DNA of 64,000 bases from contig NZ_UGHR01000004.1 of assembly GCF_900451195.1 (NCBI RefSeq), positions 434,001 to 498,000 on the forward strand. Reading direction: 5' to 3'. Position 1 is the stretch's first letter; each line of letters opens with the position of its first letter. The notes under the pieces are model-generated. The model did not search any database, had not been told where the DNA came from, and worked only from the letters and a program-made list of their open reading frames with translations. Shown here piece by piece: positions 60,584 through 64,000 of this stretch. The position numbers and the translations under genes were made by a program. This stretch comes from Iodobacter fluviatilis (GTDB taxonomy: Bacteria > Pseudomonadota > Gammaproteobacteria > Burkholderiales > Chitinibacteraceae).

Positions 60584-61594
60584 TTAATTAAAGCCATTCG
60601 GGTTTTGGCTCTGCCATTTCCAGCTGTCCTGACACATATCATCAAGGGTTTTTTCAGCTTTCCAGCCCAGTACGGCCAGCGCTGATGCCGGGTTGGCGTA
60701 GCAGGCGGCGATGTCGCCAGCGCGGCGCGGCACAATTTGATAAGGCACGGTTTTGCCTGAGGCTTTTTCAAAGGCTTTTACCATGTCCAGCACGGAATAA
60801 CCCTGGCCTGTGCCTAGGTTTACGGTGACTAAACCAGGTACAGTTGCCAGTTTTTGCAAGGCTTTGACATGGCCACGGGCTAGATCAACCACGTGGATAT
60901 AATCACGTACGCCTGTGCCATCGGGCGTTGGGTAGTCGTTGCCAAATACGGAGAGTTTTTCACGTTTGCCTACGGCTACTTGCGCAACAAAAGGCATCAG
61001 GTTGTTTGGAATACCTTGAGGGTCTTCACCGATTAGGCCAGAAATATGCGCGCCAACCGGGTTGAAATATCGCAGTAGGGCAAAGTTCCAGCTGCTATCG
61101 GCCTTAAAAATATCGCGCAGGATATCTTCAACCATCAGCTTGGAGCGGCCATAGGGGTTGGTGGCGGATAGCGGAAAATCTTCGGTAATCGGTACGGCGT
61201 GTGGGTCGCCATAGACGGTGGCGCTAGATGAGAACACTAGGTTTTTAACGCCTGCATCCTGCATGGCTTCAAGCAGACGCTGGGTACCCACCACATTGTT
61301 GTCGTAATACATCAGCGGTTTTTCAACCGATTCACCCACGGCTTTCAGGCCAGCAAAGTGGATGACGGCGCTAAAGTCGTAGCGTTGAAACAGCGCTTTT
61401 AAAGCTGCCGCATCGCGCACATCGCCTTCTACATATTCGGCTGCTTGCCCGGTAATGGTGGCGATTCGGTTCAGGACTTCTGGCTTGGCATTGTAAAAGT
61501 TATCAAAAATAACCGGTTTAAAGCCAGCTGCAAGCAATTCGATATAGGTGTGCGAGCCAATATAGCCCGCTCCGCCGGTCAGTAAAACGTGCAT
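60584..61594 (-). CDS. galE: UDP-glucose 4-epimerase
   Basis: Interconverts UDP-glucose and UDP-galactose with bound NAD. 336 residues. NAD site [21 protein letters not shown]; catalytic SSSATVYG and YGRSKLM (YxxxK). The ATG at 61594 follows CAGGAG. Feeds surface glycans such as the nearby GT cluster, by context only. The reading up to 61687 overlaps lptG in another phase and is not real. Confidence 0.96.
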   Translation of the reverse strand: MHVLLTGGAGYIGSHTYIELLAAGFKPVIFDNFYNAKPEVLNRIATITGQAAEYVEGDVRDAAALKALFQRYDFSAVIHFAGLKAVGESVEKPLMYYDNNVVGTQRLLEAMQDAGVKNLVFSSSATVYGDPHAVPITEDFPLSATNPYGRSKLMVEDILRDIFKADSSWNFALLRYFNPVGAHISGLIGEDPQGIPNNLMPFVAQVAVGKREKLSVFGNDYPTPDGTGVRDYIHVVDLARGHVKALQKLATVPGLVTVNLGTGQGYSVLDMVKAFEKASGKTVPYQIVPRRAGDIAACYANPASALAVLGWKAEKTLDDMCQDSWKWQSQNPNGFN

Positions 61595-61665
61595 GGAAAA
61601 CTCCTGTTGATGTGCTGGTGCTTGCCATGAATTATGGGCAAACCCCCTTACAAATTGACTATTTC

Positions 61666-62745
61666 TTAGCGCCGTTCTTGCCGCCACAGCATAAAAGCTG
61701 CTGCAGAGAGAAAAAGCAGGGTAGGGATAGAAACAACAATCGGCGGCGGCCAGTTATATAAGTCGCCTAAATACACCACAATCTGATTGGCAAAGTGAAA
61801 AATCAAACCACAGGCGATGCCGATAAAAACGCGCACACCCGCATTGCCGCTGCGGCGCTGGCTTTGGGCAAAGGGCAGGGCAATCAGCACCATGGATAAA
61901 CAGGCCAGCGGGTAAAATAATTTGCCCCATAGCGCCAGCTCGTAGCGTGATGTTTTTTGTTTATTGCGCTTTAAGTGATCGATATAGCTGAGTAAAGAGG
62001 TGGCAGACATCTGAGCAGGCTCTACCAGCAGCACCGCCAGCATGGCGGGGGAAATGGAGGTCTGCCAGTTAAATACAGCGGGTTTACTCAGGGCAACACC
62101 CGCGTGTTCGGGCAAAAACTGCGTCACCGTGGCTTTTTGCAGTGTCCAGTTGCCTTTGCTTTGAAAGCGGCCGTTATGTCCTTCGATCACTCTTTCCAGC
62201 GTAAGTGTTTTGCCAAACTCGTAAATGCGTGCATGCACAACGGTTAAGTCGGGCAGCATTTCAGCGATATTTACAATTTGCTTTCCGTCTTTAATCCAGA
62301 CTCCCGATCGAAAATCGCCTACAAGCATCGATTGCGTAGCAGCCAGCCGGTGCTGATTGGCCATGCGCTTACCCGCCGGTGCAATGTATTCGCCCAGCAG
62401 CAGGGTGATTGCGCCGTAAAATACACCAATCAGGCAAAGCCAAAGTAAAAGCCGTTTGAGTGATACGCCGGAAGCGCGGATCACCGTCAGCTCGGATGAG
62501 CCGGATAAATGCGAAAGGCCAAAAATGCCGCCAATCAGTACGGCAATGGGCAAAAGCTCATAAGCATTTGCGGGCGCACGTAGGGCCACAAAAATCAGTG
62601 CATCGCTGAGGCGATAGCCGCCTACACCCAGATCGGTCAGCTCGGCAATCAAATCAAAAAAGGTATAAAGACCCAGCAGGCCAATCAGGGCAAATAAAAT
62701 AAACAGCGAGAGTTCGCGCATTAAATAGCGAGATAAGAGACTCAT
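61666..62745 (-). CDS. lptG: LPS export ABC transporter permease LptG
   Basis: Inner-membrane permease of the LptB2FG lipopolysaccharide extractor, 359 residues. Six membrane segments surround a periplasmic beta-jellyroll: [35 protein letters not shown] and [31 protein letters not shown]. Overlaps lptF at the upstream side by 1-2 nt, so the two are one operon. Confidence 0.96.
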   Translation of the reverse strand: MSLLSRYLMRELSLFILFALIGLLGLYTFFDLIAELTDLGVGGYRLSDALIFVALRAPANAYELLPIAVLIGGIFGLSHLSGSSELTVIRASGVSLKRLLLWLCLIGVFYGAITLLLGEYIAPAGKRMANQHRLAATQSMLVGDFRSGVWIKDGKQIVNIAEMLPDLTVVHARIYEFGKTLTLERVIEGHNGRFQSKGNWTLQKATVTQFLPEHAGVALSKPAVFNWQTSISPAMLAVLLVEPAQMSATSLLSYIDHLKRNKQKTSRYELALWGKLFYPLACLSMVLIALPFAQSQRRSGNAGVRVFIGIACGLIFHFANQIVVYLGDLYNWPPPIVVSIPTLLFLSAAAFMLWRQERR

Positions 62746-62746
62746 T

Positions 62747-63805
62747 TCAACTTCCCCGCAACTTGCCGCGCCAGGCAAACAGCCCCAGCGTAATCAACAG
62801 CGCTGCCGCATGCAGCGGCCACATACCCAGCATGAGCGGGATTTTTCCATCGCTAAGCCAAGCCTGTGCAATATTGATGCAGTTGTAATAAAAGAAATAG
62901 GAAAAAATAGCGACCAATAAATTAGAGGCTCGCCCGCCACGTGGGTTAAAAAATGCCAGCGGAATGGCTGCTAGGCTTAATATCAGCGCTGAAATAGGAA
63001 TGGCTATGCGCCAGGCTAGCTCTGCCTGATGCTCCGGCAGCTTGCTGTTCCAGAGTGCCATCGTGCTGGTGGCCTGAGTAGACGGGCTGGAGCGCGGGCT
63101 TTCACCTGCTTCAATACGCAGCCTTGCATTTTCAAATTCCAGTGTTTCATAAGCAGCAGTACCGGGCAGGCCTTCATAGGATTTGCCTTTGGCGAGCCAC
63201 AGCCAGCGGGAGCCATCGCTATCCAGATAAAGGCCGCCTTTTTCTGCCAGAATCACGGTTAATTTTTCGTCGCGGCGTAATTGCACAAACACATTATTGC
63301 CGTTACCGCCGGTGAAGTTTTCAACAAAATATACGCGATCAGCAGCAGGAGATTCCCTGAATACGCCGGGCGCAACCTGAGTGACTTCCTGGCGGGAAAG
63401 TGATTTTTCCTTGTACTCCTGACCTTTTTCTAAGGCCCATGGAGAGAGTACCAGCGATAACAGTGCAATAAGAATCACTACAGGTATGGTAAATTCGAGG
63501 ACAGGCCGGATAAAGCTCATAATTGAGCGGCCACTGACAAACCAAATCACCATTTCATGATCTTTCCATAGCCGGGTTAATACAGCCAAGATCGAAAAGA
63601 ACAGCATCAGTGATAATAGAATGGGCAGATAGCGCACTGCAGCGAAGCCCATCATGGCCCAGACCGCAGAACTGGCGAGAGCACCAATGGCGGCTTGGCC
63701 GAGCAGGCGTACAATTTGCGTCGTCATGATCAGCATGAGCAAGACGAAGAAGGCCCCAAGGGCGACCCAGGACATTTCTTGAATTAGGCTTTTACGAAAC
63801 AACAT
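62747..63805 (-). CDS. lptF: LPS export ABC transporter permease LptF
   Basis: Permease partner of LptG, 352 residues. MLFRKSLIQEMSWVALGAFFVLLMLIMTTQIVRLLGQAAIGAL is the LptF N-terminus; AWRIAIPISALILSLAAIPLAFFNPRGGRASNLLVAIFSYFFYYNCINIAQAW ends it. Divergent from pepA, the conserved lptF-pepA arrangement. Confidence 0.96.
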   Translation of the reverse strand: MLFRKSLIQEMSWVALGAFFVLLMLIMTTQIVRLLGQAAIGALASSAVWAMMGFAAVRYLPILLSLMLFFSILAVLTRLWKDHEMVIWFVSGRSIMSFIRPVLEFTIPVVILIALLSLVLSPWALEKGQEYKEKSLSRQEVTQVAPGVFRESPAADRVYFVENFTGGNGNNVFVQLRRDEKLTVILAEKGGLYLDSDGSRWLWLAKGKSYEGLPGTAAYETLEFENARLRIEAGESPRSSPSTQATSTMALWNSKLPEHQAELAWRIAIPISALILSLAAIPLAFFNPRGGRASNLLVAIFSYFFYYNCINIAQAWLSDGKIPLMLGMWPLHAAALLITLGLFAWRGKLRGS

Positions 63806-63813
63806 GGGCGTTT

Positions 63814-63842
63814 TTGACTTTGCGGGGGTACTAGGAAATAAT
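63814..63842 (+). promoter_or_regulatory. probable promoter of pepA
   Basis: TTGACT (63814-63819), 17-nt spacer, AATAAT (63837-63842), 47 nt before the pepA start. It overlaps the first codons of lptF region (starts 9 nt after it), so the lptF promoter must lie alongside. Confidence 0.6.
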
Positions 63843-63888
63843 CGAGCGAAATTTTCGCGGCCTTTAAACTTAGCAATAGGAAGCAATA

Positions 63889-64000
63889 ATGGAATTTAGC
63901 ATAAATCTATCTGTCCCCGAAAAAACAGCAGCAGATTGTCTGGTGCTGCCGGTATTTGGTACACAACTTGTCGCACTTGCAGCAGGTCTGGACAAAGACG
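63889..64000 (+). CDS. pepA: leucyl aminopeptidase, N-terminal part (runs off the right edge)
   Basis: First 37 codons of PepA: MEFSINLSVPEKTAADCLVLPVFGTQLVALAAGLD, typical of the N-terminal domain of cytosolic leucyl aminopeptidase / DNA-binding PepA. AGGAAG site 6-7 nt upstream. Divergent from lptFG, as in E. coli and Neisseria. Catalytic domain is outside the window. Confidence 0.85.
   Translation, partial: MEFSINLSVPEKTAADCLVLPVFGTQLVALAAGLDKD

Overview
The window reads as chromosomal DNA of a motile Gram-negative betaproteobacterium, most likely order Neisseriales (Chromobacteriaceae / Iodobacter-like). The grounds are the flagellar gene set with FleN/FlhF and sigma-28, the rpmB-rpmG pair, the divergent rluD/bamD arrangement, and above all an ECF sigma / zinc-binding anti-sigma / DUF2282-DUF692-DUF2063-DoxX cluster with the same content as the sigma-E locus of Neisseria. 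Base composition looks close to even, and no prophage, integrase, IS transposase or CRISPR array was seen. The taxonomic call is an inference from gene content.

Layout. 1-336 is the 5' end of acetyl-CoA synthetase (acs). 582-5037 is a mostly minus-strand run: LysE exporter, Asp/Glu racemase, three GNAT acetyltransferases, a lipoprotein and a methyltransferase, divergent from a MocR-type PLP regulator (5173). 6618-9919 holds a nitrilase-fold amidohydrolase, two LysR regulators and a half-size DMT transporter. 10103-12016 is a phytase-like lipoprotein, followed by a non-coding block with a nested inverted repeat. 12410-14523 is the acetate permease pair actP-yjcH beside a LysR regulator. 15771-18907 carries rpmG, rpmB and ftsK.

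19861-33756 is a large flagellar locus. Minus strand: flhB, flhA, flhF, fleN, a non-coding or decayed gap, fliA, motC. Plus strand: fliK, fliL, fliM, fliN, fliO, fliP, fliQ, fliR. fliK has a good sigma-54 promoter. The type III export gate (FlhA/B, FliO/P/Q/R), the C-ring (FliM/N), hook-length control (FliK), flagellar number/placement control (FlhF/FleN) and the late sigma factor (FliA) are therefore together. FleN lacks both P-loop lysines and MotC lacks an adjacent MotB-type partner.

33885-45852 is mainly housekeeping: folE2, a cold-shock gene, cstA-ybdD, a ZIP metal transporter, pgeF, rluD, bamD, a four-tRNA cluster (Ala, Glu, Arg, Glu), tmk-holB-pilZ, tatD and an MBL hydrolase. 46542-50031 is the most interesting accessory system, a bufferin-type copper-RiPP operon (bufA1-bufB-bufC, with a detached DoxX gene) behind its own ECF sigma factor and a 58-residue zinc anti-sigma factor; a decayed partial duplication lies between the two regulators. 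50366-54915 has a TfoX-C protein, rlmJ, two glycosyltransferases and a flippase. 55291-60328 has a DUF2306 protein, a stand-alone OLD-family nuclease, a secreted unknown and a hybrid histidine kinase. 60584-64000 ends with galE, lptG, lptF and the 5' end of pepA.

All functional statements are from reading motifs and gene order. No database search was run, and start sites were chosen from ribosome-binding sites and family knowledge.
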